This document shows, piece after piece, positions 9,879-18,400 of a stretch of DNA of 26,879 nucleotides. Source of the stretch: DAOUBP01 sp964513075 (GTDB lineage Bacteria; Chloroflexota; Anaerolineae; CG2-30-64-16); NCBI GenBank assembly GCA_964513075.1, contig CAZELR010000060.1, positions 1 through 26,879 on the forward strand. The letters run 5' to 3'. A program made the translations under genes and the position numbers. The notes below the pieces were generated by a model, which saw only the letters and a program-made list of their open reading frames with translations, was not told the DNA's origin and did no database searches. Position 1 is the stretch's first letter. The number at the start of each line of letters is the position of its first letter.

Positions 9879-9907
9879 ATTATAGCATTCTTTGTGCAGC
9901 GTTACAA
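9879..9907 (-). promoter_or_regulatory. promoter of glgB
   Basis: On the minus strand TTGTAA (9907-9902), 17 bases, TATAAT (9884-9879). It starts 48 bases ahead of the glgB start codon. The 354 bases between glgB and the protease gene hold this promoter and the divergent one at 10042; I see no gene there. Confidence 0.6.
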
Positions 9908-10041
9908 TTGCGGACAACTCGCTTAGCGACCGTTCATTGTCGTGAGGGCTGGCGTTGCATTCGAATCACGTTGGCAAGTTTATCGGTATTGCGCCACGTA
10001 TCTTAACAGTTTGCGCGGCTGGTCAGCCCTATTTTCGCATT

Positions 10042-10069
10042 TTGACATTCAAATAAATCCTCTTATAAT
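10042..10069 (+). promoter_or_regulatory. promoter of the subtilisin-like protease gene
   Basis: TTGACA (10042-10047), 16 bases, TATAAT (10064-10069); both hexamers are perfect. The leader to ATG 10185 is about 110 bases. Confidence 0.75.
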
Positions 10070-10184
10070 TCCGCCTGTTGCCGGGGCAAGACATGAACAA
10101 CGGCGTGCATGGATTAGCCGGCCTCCAATGTTTTTGGAATCTGCCAGAGACATCCCACCATCATCCCCAAGAGGAGGTTTCGAA

Positions 10185-11420
<1,236 letters not shown>

Positions 11421-11444
11421 GCGCTGACCCTTCCCCCTTCCTCG

Positions 11445-11475
11445 ACTGGCCCTGATGCACGGCGTCGGGGCCAGT
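11445..11475 (+). terminator. hairpin behind the protease gene
   Basis: ACTGGCCC (11445-11452) pairs with GGGCCAGT (11468-11475), 24 bases after the stop codon. The following T stretch is poor (TCGCGTTT), so intrinsic strength is uncertain. Confidence 0.5.
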
Positions 11476-11624
11476 TCGCGTTTCGGATGTTTCCGATGTG
11501 AAATGTGTCAAATGTAAATTTGGGTCTTGACAAACCAAGGTCTATCAGGCCAATGCGGCGCGTTTGTTGCGTGTTTATCAACCCAAGGCGGTCTCACCGG
11601 ATGAGACAAGAGGAGCTTAACCCT

Positions 11625-12875
11625 ATGCCCCCAGTGACCCTGATCGTCATCGGCGCCGGCTCGCGCGGCGCGACTTACGCCGGCTACGCCGCGCAGCACC
11701 CGGAGCAGGTTCGCATCGTCGGCGTGGCCGACCCGCGAGAGTTCTACCGCCGGCAGGTGGCTGTCCAACACACCATCCCCCCTGAGTACATCTTCGCTGA
11801 TTGGCGCGAGGCGGCGGCGCAGCCCAAGTTTGCTGACGGCGTGATCATCGCCACGCCCGATCAGGTGCACGTCGAGCCGGCGATTGCCTTTGCCGGCCTC
11901 GGCTATCACCTGCTGCTGGAAAAGCCGATGGCACTCAACGCAGCCGATTGCTGCCGGATTGTTGACGCGGCCCGTGCCAACGATGTGATGGTTGCCGTCT
12001 GTCACGTCTTGCGCTACACTGCGTACACGCAGCAGGTCAAGGCGATCATCGCCTCGGGCCGCCTCGGCGAGATCGTCAGCCTCCAGCATCTGGAACCGGT
12101 GGGCTTCTGGCACCAGGCGCATTCGTTCGTGCGCGGCAACTGGCGCAACGAGACGGAGTCTTCCAGCATGCTGCTGGCGAAGTCCTGCCACGACCTGGAT
12201 TGGATCCGCTACATCATGGATCGCCGCTGCACCCAGGTCTCTTCCTTCGGCAGCCTGAAGCACTTCCGGCGAGCCGAACAGCCGCAGGGCGCGGCCGACC
12301 GCTGTCTGGAGTGCAGCGTTGAAGCGACGTGCCCCTATTCGGCCGCCCGGATCTACCTCGAGCGCGTCCGCCGCGGGGAGACCGATTGGCCTGTTGCCAT
12401 CCTGACCCCCAACGTGACGATGGAAGGCGTGACGGAGGCGCTGCGCACTGGTCACTATGGCCGCTGCGTCTATGCCTGCGACAATGACGTGGTGGATCAT
12501 CAGGTGGTGGCCATGCAGTTCGAGGGCGGTGCAGCGGCCACGTTCACCATGACGGCGTTCACCCGCGCCCGCCCCCGCGAAACGCGCATCTTCGGCACGC
12601 GTGGCGAGCTCTACGGGGACGGCCAGAAGATCGCGGTTTACGATTTTCTGACCGGGCAAACGGAAGCGCTCGATACCCAACTTAGCGATGGGTTGATCCT
12701 CAGCGGGCACGGCGGCGGCGATGAGGGACTGATGCGCCGCTTTGTTGCGGCGCTCAGCCGTAACGACCCGCGCGAGATCCTTTCCGGACCGGACGCCACA
12801 TTGGAGTCGCACATGATGGTCTTTGCCGCCGAGCAGGCGCGGCGTGAGCAGCGGGTCGTGGACGTTGTGGTCTGA
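11625..12875 (+). CDS. Gfo/Idh/MocA family NAD(P)-dependent oxidoreductase
   Basis: The product has 416 residues. The N-terminal Rossmann fold starts LIVIGAGSRG (G10, G12, G15). The family motif EKP is at 99-101, and CHDLDW (188-193) supplies the usual catalytic Asp/His region of the C-terminal domain. Members oxidise or reduce sugars, inositols or their derivatives; the substrate cannot be told here. Five cysteines, C227, C230, C236, C281 and C285, form a CxxC-x5-C plus CxxxC set that could bind a metal. I chose ATG 11625 with AGGAG nine bases upstream; longer in-frame starts exist at 11505 and 11601. A kinase gene of the NahK type follows after a hairpin, suggesting joint work on a sugar. 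Confidence 0.93.
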   Translation: MPPVTLIVIGAGSRGATYAGYAAQHPEQVRIVGVADPREFYRRQVAVQHTIPPEYIFADWREAAAQPKFADGVIIATPDQVHVEPAIAFAGLGYHLLLEKPMALNAADCCRIVDAARANDVMVAVCHVLRYTAYTQQVKAIIASGRLGEIVSLQHLEPVGFWHQAHSFVRGNWRNETESSSMLLAKSCHDLDWIRYIMDRRCTQVSSFGSLKHFRRAEQPQGAADRCLECSVEATCPYSAARIYLERVRRGETDWPVAILTPNVTMEGVTEALRTGHYGRCVYACDNDVVDHQVVAMQFEGGAAATFTMTAFTRARPRETRIFGTRGELYGDGQKIAVYDFLTGQTEALDTQLSDGLILSGHGGGDEGLMRRFVAALSRNDPREILSGPDATLESHMMVFAAEQARREQRVVDVVV

Positions 12876-12915
12876 AAGGATCATTCATCAGATGCTGGAT
12901 TCTCGTCCTGGATTA

Positions 12916-12965
12916 GAGGCTTCAGCCGGTTTCTCTGGGCAGCCGGCATGACCGGCTGAAGCCTC
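12916..12965. repeat. 15-bp perfect inverted repeat between oxidoreductase and kinase genes
   Basis: GAGGCTTCAGCCGGT (12916-12930) pairs with ACCGGCTGAAGCCTC (12951-12965) over 20 bases. No T run follows. GCTTC and GCCGG motifs also occur in the palindrome at 24120-24152, so it may belong to a family of mobile palindromes or serve as an mRNA hairpin. Confidence 0.7.
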
Positions 12966-13002
12966 GAGTCCGAAAGTTTATCTAGAAATCCAAACAACGC
13001 TT

Positions 13003-14106
13003 ATGAATGTGCTCGATCTTAATCCGGTTGTCGCTCAGTTTCGATTCGAGGGCCGGTTCGTCGGCGCGACGCCTTACGGCGGCGGCCACATCAACCGCAC
13101 CTTCGTGCTGCGTTTTGCTGATCCCCACGGCGGCGTGCGGCGCTATCTCCTGCAGCAGATCAACCAGGCCATCTTTTGGGATCCGGCCGCATTGATGGAG
13201 AACATCGAGCGGATCACCCGGCATCTGCAGGAGAAGATCCGCGCGGCCGGCGGTGATCCGCTGCGTGAAACGATGTGCCTGGTTTCCACCGCCGATGGCG
13301 CTACCTTCCACCGGGATGCGGCCGGCGTTTGTTGGCGCGCCTACCTGTTCATCGAGGGCGCACAGGCGCACGAGATGGCTCAGAGCCGGCAGCACGTCCA
13401 CAGTGCTGCCAAGGCATTCGGCAGATTCCAACGCATGCTGGCTGATTTCCCCGCGGACGCGCTGCACGAGGTGCTGCCCGATTTTCACAACACGCCGAAG
13501 CGCTTCGCCACCTTTGCCGAGACGGTGGCGCGTGACCCTGTGGGGCGTGCGGCCGGCGTGCGGGAGGAGATCCGCTTCATGGAACAGCGCGCCGCGGAAA
13601 CCGCGGTGTTGGTGAATCTTCTCAACCGGGGCCGGCTGCCGCTGCGGGTGACGCACAACGACGCCAAGTTCAGCAACGTGCTGATAGACGACGTCACCGG
13701 CGAAGGGTTGTGCGTGATCGACCTCGACACGGTGATGCCCGGTACGGCGCTCTATGACTTCGGAGATGCCGTGCGCGCCGGCGCCGCGTTGGCGGCCGAG
13801 GATGAGCCGGATGCCGAGCGGGCCGGCCTCTCGTTGGAGACCTTCGAGGCGCTCACGCGCGGCTACCTCGACGCGGCTCGTGACTTTCTCACTCCAACCG
13901 AGATGGACTATCTCCCGTTTGCTGCGCGCTTGATCACGCTGGAGCAAGCCATCCGTTTCTTGAACGACTACCTGAACGGCGACACCTACTACCAGGTGCG
14001 CCGGGAGGGACAAAACCTGGATCGCACGCGCACGCAGATTCGCATGATTCAGGACATGGAAGACCGATTTGCAGAGATGGAAGCGATCGTCGCACGATAC
14101 CGGTGA
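13003..14106 (+). CDS. phosphotransferase of the APH fold, similar to N-acetylhexosamine 1-kinase
   Basis: The product has 367 residues, the size of NahK-type sugar kinases. The kinase core shows THNDAKFSNVLID with H218 and catalytic D220, and CVIDLDTVMPG with metal-binding D240 and D242. 'ALYDFGDAVR' follows, as in the anomeric kinase from the lacto-N-biose/galacto-N-biose pathway. NahK phosphorylates N-acetylhexosamines at C1; a homoserine kinase or aminoglycoside kinase is less likely. The ATG at 13003 has no good ribosome binding site in front. The gene lies behind an oxidoreductase gene on the same strand, separated by a hairpin. The exact sugar is inference. Confidence 0.8.
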   Translation: MNVLDLNPVVAQFRFEGRFVGATPYGGGHINRTFVLRFADPHGGVRRYLLQQINQAIFWDPAALMENIERITRHLQEKIRAAGGDPLRETMCLVSTADGATFHRDAAGVCWRAYLFIEGAQAHEMAQSRQHVHSAAKAFGRFQRMLADFPADALHEVLPDFHNTPKRFATFAETVARDPVGRAAGVREEIRFMEQRAAETAVLVNLLNRGRLPLRVTHNDAKFSNVLIDDVTGEGLCVIDLDTVMPGTALYDFGDAVRAGAALAAEDEPDAERAGLSLETFEALTRGYLDAARDFLTPTEMDYLPFAARLITLEQAIRFLNDYLNGDTYYQVRREGQNLDRTRTQIRMIQDMEDRFAEMEAIVARYR

Positions 14107-14116
14107 AGAAGGCTGA

Positions 14117-14320
14117 AGCAACTGTGCCGGAGGCGACGCGCAGGCGGCCTGGGATCGCGTGCTGAAGGCTTACCTCGATGGCGATATCAGCCTGGGACGG
14201 TCGGCGTAACTCCTGGACTTGTCCCGGTTCGATCTGCCGGAGTGCATGAATCGTCTGGACCTTCTCCTATCCGACGGCATCCCGTTTTTCGATTGGCATC
14301 CGCGCGGAGGTGCGCTATAA
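14117..14320 (+). pseudogene. remains of a UPF0175-like small protein gene with an in-frame stop
   Basis: Frame-keeping translation gives 'AWDRVLKAYLDGDISLGRSA', a TAA at 14207-14209, then 'LLDLSRFDLPECMNRLDLLL', SDGIPFFDWHP and a final stop at 14318-14320. This resembles the UPF0175 family (ISLGKAAELLGLSRxEFxELL, then GIPV), proposed antitoxin-like helix-turn-helix proteins, with the usual Glu after 'GKAA' changed to stop. No start codon or ribosome binding site is left; a TGA precedes it at 14114. I recognised the family by motif only. The end of the relic now carries a promoter for the next gene. Confidence 0.55.
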
Positions 14321-14321
14321 T
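14293..14321 (+). promoter_or_regulatory. promoter of the YitT-family gene
   Basis: TTGGCA (14293-14298), 17 bases, TATAAT (14316-14321). It overlaps the end of the UPF0175-like relic, and its -10 box contains the relic's stop codon. The start codon of the next gene is 33 bases downstream. Confidence 0.7.
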
Positions 14322-14353
14322 CGTAACAACTCAGACCGCTTAGGATACAAACC

Positions 14354-15283
14354 ATGACCTTCAGCCTGCCGGCGTCACTGCGCCGTTTCCGTAACCGCAT
14401 CTTGCTGCGCACCCGTTGGGGCAATCTCACCGGCCGCCTTTTTTTCGATCTGGCGCTGATCATCGCCGGCTGTGTCTGCATAGCGCTCTCGGTGGATATC
14501 TTTCTGGATCCCAATAACGTCGTTCCGGGCGGTTTCACTGCCTTGGCCATGTTTGCCAATCGGCTATGGGGCTGGCCGGTGGGCGCAACGCTGTTCGGCA
14601 TGAACCTGCCGTTTCTGATCCTGGGCATGCGCGTTCTGGGTATGCAGTTCGGCCCCAAGACGCTTTTTACCTCTGCGCTTGTCTCTCTCCTTATCGACGC
14701 CCTGCGGCCCTACCTGCCGACCGTCACTGGTGAGCCGCTGCTCTATATCCTTTACGGCGGGTTGCTGTACGGGCTGGGTATGGGGTTGGTGTTCAGGGCG
14801 AATGCGACTTCGGGCGGCACCGAGATTCCGGCCAAGCTTCTGGAGCATTTCCGCGGCATGCGCATGGCCAGCTCGCTGCTGGCAATGGACGTCGTTATCT
14901 TGACCCTGGCCGCGTTCTTTTTTGGTCTGGCCCCAGCGCTCTATGCGCTGATTTCCGTCTGGGTAATGGCGCGCGTCATCGACGCTTTGGAGACCGGCTT
15001 TAACGCTGGCAACGTTGCTTACGTCATTACCACGCAGCCCAATCTGGTGCGTGATGGCATCCTGGAGCAGCTCGATCGCGGGGTAACGATCCTGCGCGGA
15101 GAGGGAGGCTACACTGGCGCCGAACGCGCCCTGCTTTTCACCGCCATCCATTCGCGTCAGGTACCCGCGCTTCAGGAAATCGTCCGCCAGGCTGACCCGG
15201 ATGCGTTCCTGGTCGTTACGCCCAGTCATGAGGTGCTGGGCGAGGGGTTCAAGCCGCTGACCCGCACGCGACCAGCTAGGTAG
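14354..15283 (+). CDS. YitT-family membrane protein (DUF161 plus DUF2179)
   Basis: The product has 309 residues. Residues about 25-205 hold five or six membrane segments with the family signatures 'DPNNVVPGGFTALAMF' and ANATSGGTEIPAKLL. The C-terminal cytoplasmic part (about 215-305, 'GVTILRGEGGYTGAERALLF' and later DPDAFLVVTPSHEVLGEGF) is the DUF2179 domain. The length and order match the family (about 280-300 residues). The biochemical role is not settled; a transport or sensing task is possible. ATG 14354 has AGGA upstream and its own promoter. The neighbouring genes do not suggest a specific substrate. Confidence 0.92.
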   Translation: MTFSLPASLRRFRNRILLRTRWGNLTGRLFFDLALIIAGCVCIALSVDIFLDPNNVVPGGFTALAMFANRLWGWPVGATLFGMNLPFLILGMRVLGMQFGPKTLFTSALVSLLIDALRPYLPTVTGEPLLYILYGGLLYGLGMGLVFRANATSGGTEIPAKLLEHFRGMRMASSLLAMDVVILTLAAFFFGLAPALYALISVWVMARVIDALETGFNAGNVAYVITTQPNLVRDGILEQLDRGVTILRGEGGYTGAERALLFTAIHSRQVPALQEIVRQADPDAFLVVTPSHEVLGEGFKPLTRTRPAR

Positions 15284-15298
15284 CACGCTGGGTTGATT

Positions 15299-15326
15299 TT
15301 GATCCCGTCTTCCATTGTGCTATACT
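15299..15326 (+). promoter_or_regulatory. promoter of panB
   Basis: TTGATC (15299-15304), 16 bases, TATACT (15321-15326). It lies just behind the YitT gene and leaves a leader of about 170 bases before panB. Confidence 0.55.
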
Positions 15327-15493
15327 TTTCAAGCCGTCGACTCGCAAGGGCGGCGAGCACTTTGATCTCAGACACCAATTGATGTCGCTTGGATCGCAGC
15401 AGCGACCGAGACGGCAACAGAGCGACCAGCGGCGGGCGCGCTCGTCCCTATGGTTTCATGTTGCCCCCCGGCATGCCGGGGGGCTTTTCTTTT
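15327..15493 (+). promoter_or_regulatory. structured panB leader ending in an intrinsic terminator
   Basis: The leader ends in a perfect 22-base palindrome (15463-15484, GCCCCCCGGCA and its complement) followed by TTTTCTTTT. The ribosome binding site AGGAGG of panB comes two bases later. Such a terminator inside a leader points to transcription attenuation. Small hairpins lie upstream: CTCGC/GCGAG near 15342-15358 and GTCGCT/AGCGAC near 15385-15407. The published 'pan' RNA motif occurs in leaders of pantothenate genes, including in Chloroflexota. I cannot match its consensus from memory, so this is a candidate only. Confidence 0.6.
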
Positions 15494-15505
15494 CAGGAGG
15501 CCAAT

Positions 15506-16351
15506 GTGACTCGTAAAAAGATGACGGTTCTGGCGTTGCAAGATAAGAAGGCGCGCGGCGAGCCGATCAGCATGGTGACCGCCTACGACTACTCTGGCGC
15601 ACTTGCCGCCGATCGCGCCGGCATCGACGCTATTCTGGTTGGCGACTCGCTCGGCATGGTGGTCCTTGGCTATGACAATACCGTGCCGGTGACCATGGAT
15701 GAGATGATCCATCACAGCAAGGCTGTGCGCCGCGGCTCACAGTATGCGTATCTCATCGGTGATATGCCTTTCCTTTCGTACCAGGCCGACCGGGCCGAGG
15801 CGGTGCGCAACGCGGGTCGATTTTTGAAGGAAGCGGGGATGGACGCGGTCAAGCTGGAGGGTGGCCAGGCTGTGGCCGGCACGATTCGGGCCATCACCGA
15901 CGCCGGCATCATGGTGGTCGGCCACATCGGGCTGACGCCTCAATCCGCGGCCCAGTTGGGCGGCTATCGCGTGCAGGGCAAGACCGCAGCCGACGCGCAA
16001 CGGCTCCTGAATGATGCGCTGGCGGTGCAAGAGGCCGGCGCAGTGATGATCGTCCTTGAGATGGTGCCCGATCGGGTCGCCGCGGCCATCTCCAAAGCGC
16101 TGCACATCCCTACCATCGGCATCGGCGCTGGCGCCGATTGTGATGGCCAGGTGCTGGTGATGCATGACATGTTGGGTATCTTCGATCGCTTCACGCCCAA
16201 GTTCGTCAAGAAGTACGCGGAACTGTTCCCGCAGATGGAGGCCGCGCTGGCCGCCTATCGTGAGGACGTGACTGCACGGCGCTTTCCCGATGCCGGGCAT
16301 TCATTTGCGATGGATGATGCTGAGTGGGAGAAGTGGATGAGCGAGGCGTGA
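15506..16351 (+). CDS. panB: 3-methyl-2-oxobutanoate hydroxymethyltransferase
   Basis: The product has 281 residues. It transfers a hydroxymethyl group from methylene-tetrahydrofolate to ketoisovalerate, giving ketopantoate. Visible motifs: MVTAYDY (23-29), VGDSLGMV with metal-binding D47, 'YDNTVPVTMDEMIHHSKAV', GGYRVQGKT, and IGIGAGADCDGQVLVMHDM. I chose GTG 15506: AGGAGG at 15495-15500 is five bases upstream, and the overlapping ATG at 15504 meets a stop at once. The frame stays open far upstream but crosses the terminator hairpin. panE follows after a repeat-filled gap. Control is probably by the leader terminator. Confidence 0.96.
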   Translation: MTRKKMTVLALQDKKARGEPISMVTAYDYSGALAADRAGIDAILVGDSLGMVVLGYDNTVPVTMDEMIHHSKAVRRGSQYAYLIGDMPFLSYQADRAEAVRNAGRFLKEAGMDAVKLEGGQAVAGTIRAITDAGIMVVGHIGLTPQSAAQLGGYRVQGKTAADAQRLLNDALAVQEAGAVMIVLEMVPDRVAAAISKALHIPTIGIGAGADCDGQVLVMHDMLGIFDRFTPKFVKKYAELFPQMEAALAAYREDVTARRFPDAGHSFAMDDAEWEKWMSEA

Positions 16352-16354
16352 AAC

Positions 16355-16465
16355 GTAGTGCGTATTGCGTACTGCGTATTCCCTGATTCGCTCATTCGCC
16401 GAATCGCCCATTCGCCGAATCGCTGATTCGCCGAATCACTGATTCGCCGAATCACTGATTCGCCT
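16355..16465. repeat. two kinds of short periodic repeats between panB and panE
   Basis: 16356-16383 reads TAGTGCG, TATTGCG, TACTGCG, TATTCCC with a 7-base step, the reverse complement of the heptamers at 17422-17519. From 16383 to 16465, GATTCGC and CGAATC alternate and settle into 16-base copies CTGATTCGCCGAATCA, each centred on the palindrome GATTCGCCGAATC. Confidence 0.85.
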
Positions 16466-16492
16466 TGTCCCGGCCCGACCATGGAGGTGGGT

Positions 16493-17398
16493 ATGCGCGT
16501 GGTGATCCTTGGCACCGGCGCCCTCGGGTGCGTATTTGCAGCCCGGCTGGCCGATCACGCTGAGGTCTGGATGCTCGGCACCTGGGGTGAGGCGCTCTTG
16601 GCTGTGCAGCGCAATGGCGTGCGCGTGGAAGAACCGGATGGCGCGATCCGGCAGGCCTTCATCCATGCGACCTCTGACCCCGCCGCGGTGCGGTCCGCGG
16701 ATATAGCGTTGGTGCTGGTGAAGAGCTATCAGACGCCGCGCGCGGCGGCTTGGGCCAGCCAGGTGCTCGCGCCTGATGGGCTGGCCGTGACCCTCCAGAA
16801 CGGATTGGACAACGCCGCGGTGCTGGCGGCCGCAGTCGGCGAAGATCGGACAGCCATAGGCGTGACCTACAATGGCGCGACCCTGTTGGGACCGGGCGAG
16901 GCGCGCCATGCAGCCCTTCAGCCGACCTACATTGGAGTGCGGCCGGCTTCAGCCGAGCGCGTGTCCGCATTCGTCACGCTCTTGAACCGGATTGGCTTGG
17001 AGGCGCATGCCACGCCCAATATCGAGGGCCGTTTGTGGGGGAAGGCGGTGGCTAACGCAGCCATCAACCCGCTGACCGCGCTCTGGCGCGTGCCCAATGG
17101 CCAGGTATGCACTACCGAAGCTCGGTGCGCCTTGCTGACTGCGTTAGCCGGCGAGGCGGCGGCGGTAGCCCAGGCGAAGGGGGTGATACTGCCTTTTGCA
17201 GATCCGATCGCCTATGTGAACGAAGTGTGCCAGCGCACCGCCGCCAATCGCTCTTCCATGCTGCAAGACGTGGAGCGCGGCCGGCAAACCGAGATCGATA
17301 GCATCAACGGCGTTATCGTGACCGAGGGTCAGCGCCTCGGCGTCCCGGTTTCGGTCAACGAAGTCGTTTGGCGCTTGGTGCGCGGAATGGATGAATGA
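16493..17398 (+). CDS. panE: 2-dehydropantoate 2-reductase
   Basis: The product has 301 residues. It reduces ketopantoate to pantoate with NADPH. The N-terminal Rossmann motif is VILGTGALGCVFA (G7, G9, G12), then LVLVKSYQT and LQNGLDN. The catalytic Lys is K184 in LWGKAVANAAINPLTAL, and E267 in RQTEIDSINGVIV is the conserved C-terminal acid. I chose ATG 16493 because GGAGGTG ends three bases upstream; ATG 16481 is in frame but lies before that site. panB is upstream and panC downstream on the same strand, so the three steps to pantothenate, apart from beta-alanine supply, are together. Confidence 0.94.
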   Translation: MRVVILGTGALGCVFAARLADHAEVWMLGTWGEALLAVQRNGVRVEEPDGAIRQAFIHATSDPAAVRSADIALVLVKSYQTPRAAAWASQVLAPDGLAVTLQNGLDNAAVLAAAVGEDRTAIGVTYNGATLLGPGEARHAALQPTYIGVRPASAERVSAFVTLLNRIGLEAHATPNIEGRLWGKAVANAAINPLTALWRVPNGQVCTTEARCALLTALAGEAAAVAQAKGVILPFADPIAYVNEVCQRTAANRSSMLQDVERGRQTEIDSINGVIVTEGQRLGVPVSVNEVVWRLVRGMDE

Positions 17399-17414
17399 GC
17401 GCATCAGCGCATGA

Positions 17415-17519
17415 CGAACGACGCACCACGCACCACGCACCACGCAATACGCAATACGCTGTACGCAATACGTAGTACGCACCACGCACCACGCAATACG
17501 CAGTACGCACCACGCACCA
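17415..17519 (+). repeat. fifteen tandem heptamers between panE and panC
   Basis: After one divergent unit (CGAACGA) come fourteen 7-base units without a single indel: CGCACCA (seven times), CGCAATA (four times), CGCTGTA, CGTAGTA and CGCAGTA. They fill almost the whole gap between the panE stop and the panC ribosome binding site. Confidence 0.95.
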
Positions 17520-17538
17520 CACCATCAGGAGTCAGACC

Positions 17539-18369
17539 ATGCAAGTTGTAGAAACCATCGCTGAAGTCCGGCACATCCGCCGGGAAGCGGGAGGAAGTTG
17601 GGGGTTGGTGCCGACGATGGGGTTTCTCCACGCCGGGCACATCTCGCTCGTCGAGCGGGCGCGACGCGAGAACGATCACGTTGGGGTCTCGATCTTTGTT
17701 AACCCGACGCAATTTGGACCGACCGAAGATCTCGCGGCTTACCCGCGTGACCTGGAACGCGATCTTGCGCTGTTGGAAGCTGCCGGCGCCGACCTCGTGT
17801 GGGTGCCGCCGGTTGAGGAGGTCTATCCGGCCGGATTTCAGACTTACGTCACCGTCGAAGAAGTGACGCAGGTGCTGGAGGGGGCAGCTAGACCGACGCA
17901 CTTCCGCGGGGTAGCGACGGTGGTCGCCAAGCTGTTCAATGTCTTTCAGCCCGATCGGGCTTACTTCGGCCAGAAGGATGCACAGCAGGCGGTGGTGATC
18001 AGGCAGATGGCCCGCGACCTGGCTTTTCCGTTGGAGGTGGTGATCTGCCCTATCGTGCGAGAGTCCGATGGCCTGGCGTTGTCATCGCGCAACATCTACC
18101 TCACCCCTAGCCAGCGTGCAGCTGCGCCGGTCCTCAACCGCGCACTGCGCGCAGCGGGCGAGGCCTGGCACACAGGCGAGCATGATGGCGAGCGGCTCCG
18201 GGCAATCATGCGGCGGGTGTTGGATGCCGAGCCGCTGGCCCGTCTCGATTACGTCAGCGCCGCCGATCCGCTCACACTGCAGGAGTTGGGCGATGCCAGC
18301 CGTGGCGTGCTGCTCTCGATGGCCGTCCGCATCGGCAAAGCGCGCCTGATCGACAACCTGTTGCTTTGA
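17539..18369 (+). CDS. panC: pantoate--beta-alanine ligase
   Basis: The product has 276 residues, close to the usual 280. It joins pantoate and beta-alanine through pantoyl-adenylate. The nucleotide-binding signature HAGH is at 31-34, preceded by VPTMGFL. SIFVNPTQFGPTEDLAAYPR and VAKLFNVFQPDRAYFGQKDAQQ follow, and the KMSKS-like loop is at LSSRN (181-185). ATG 17539 has CAGGAG upstream. The stop codon overlaps the -35 box of the promoter for the T-box leader. No panD lies in the window. Confidence 0.96.
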   Translation: MQVVETIAEVRHIRREAGGSWGLVPTMGFLHAGHISLVERARRENDHVGVSIFVNPTQFGPTEDLAAYPRDLERDLALLEAAGADLVWVPPVEEVYPAGFQTYVTVEEVTQVLEGAARPTHFRGVATVVAKLFNVFQPDRAYFGQKDAQQAVVIRQMARDLAFPLEVVICPIVRESDGLALSSRNIYLTPSQRAAAPVLNRALRAAGEAWHTGEHDGERLRAIMRRVLDAEPLARLDYVSAADPLTLQELGDASRGVLLSMAVRIGKARLIDNLLL

Positions 18370-18394
18370 CAACCGCCTGGCGCTATGCTACACT
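18366..18394 (+). promoter_or_regulatory. promoter of the T-box / alaX / ileS operon
   Basis: TTGACA (18366-18371), 17 bases, TACACT (18389-18394). The TGA inside the -35 box is the stop codon of panC, so the pan genes end exactly where this operon begins. Confidence 0.7.
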
Positions 18395-18400
18395 GATCTC

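Noticed and set aside
11527..11560. TTGACA at 11527-11532 as promoter of the oxidoreductase gene
   Set aside because: No acceptable -10 box lies 15-19 bases downstream.
11508..12884. 458-codon open frame on the minus strand
   Set aside because: It is fully antisense to the Gfo/Idh/MocA gene, has no family motif, and arises from GC-rich codon use on the other strand.
14354..15283. YitT gene as part of the pan operon
   Set aside because: It has its own promoter, and panB has a separate promoter and a leader terminator; no functional tie is known.
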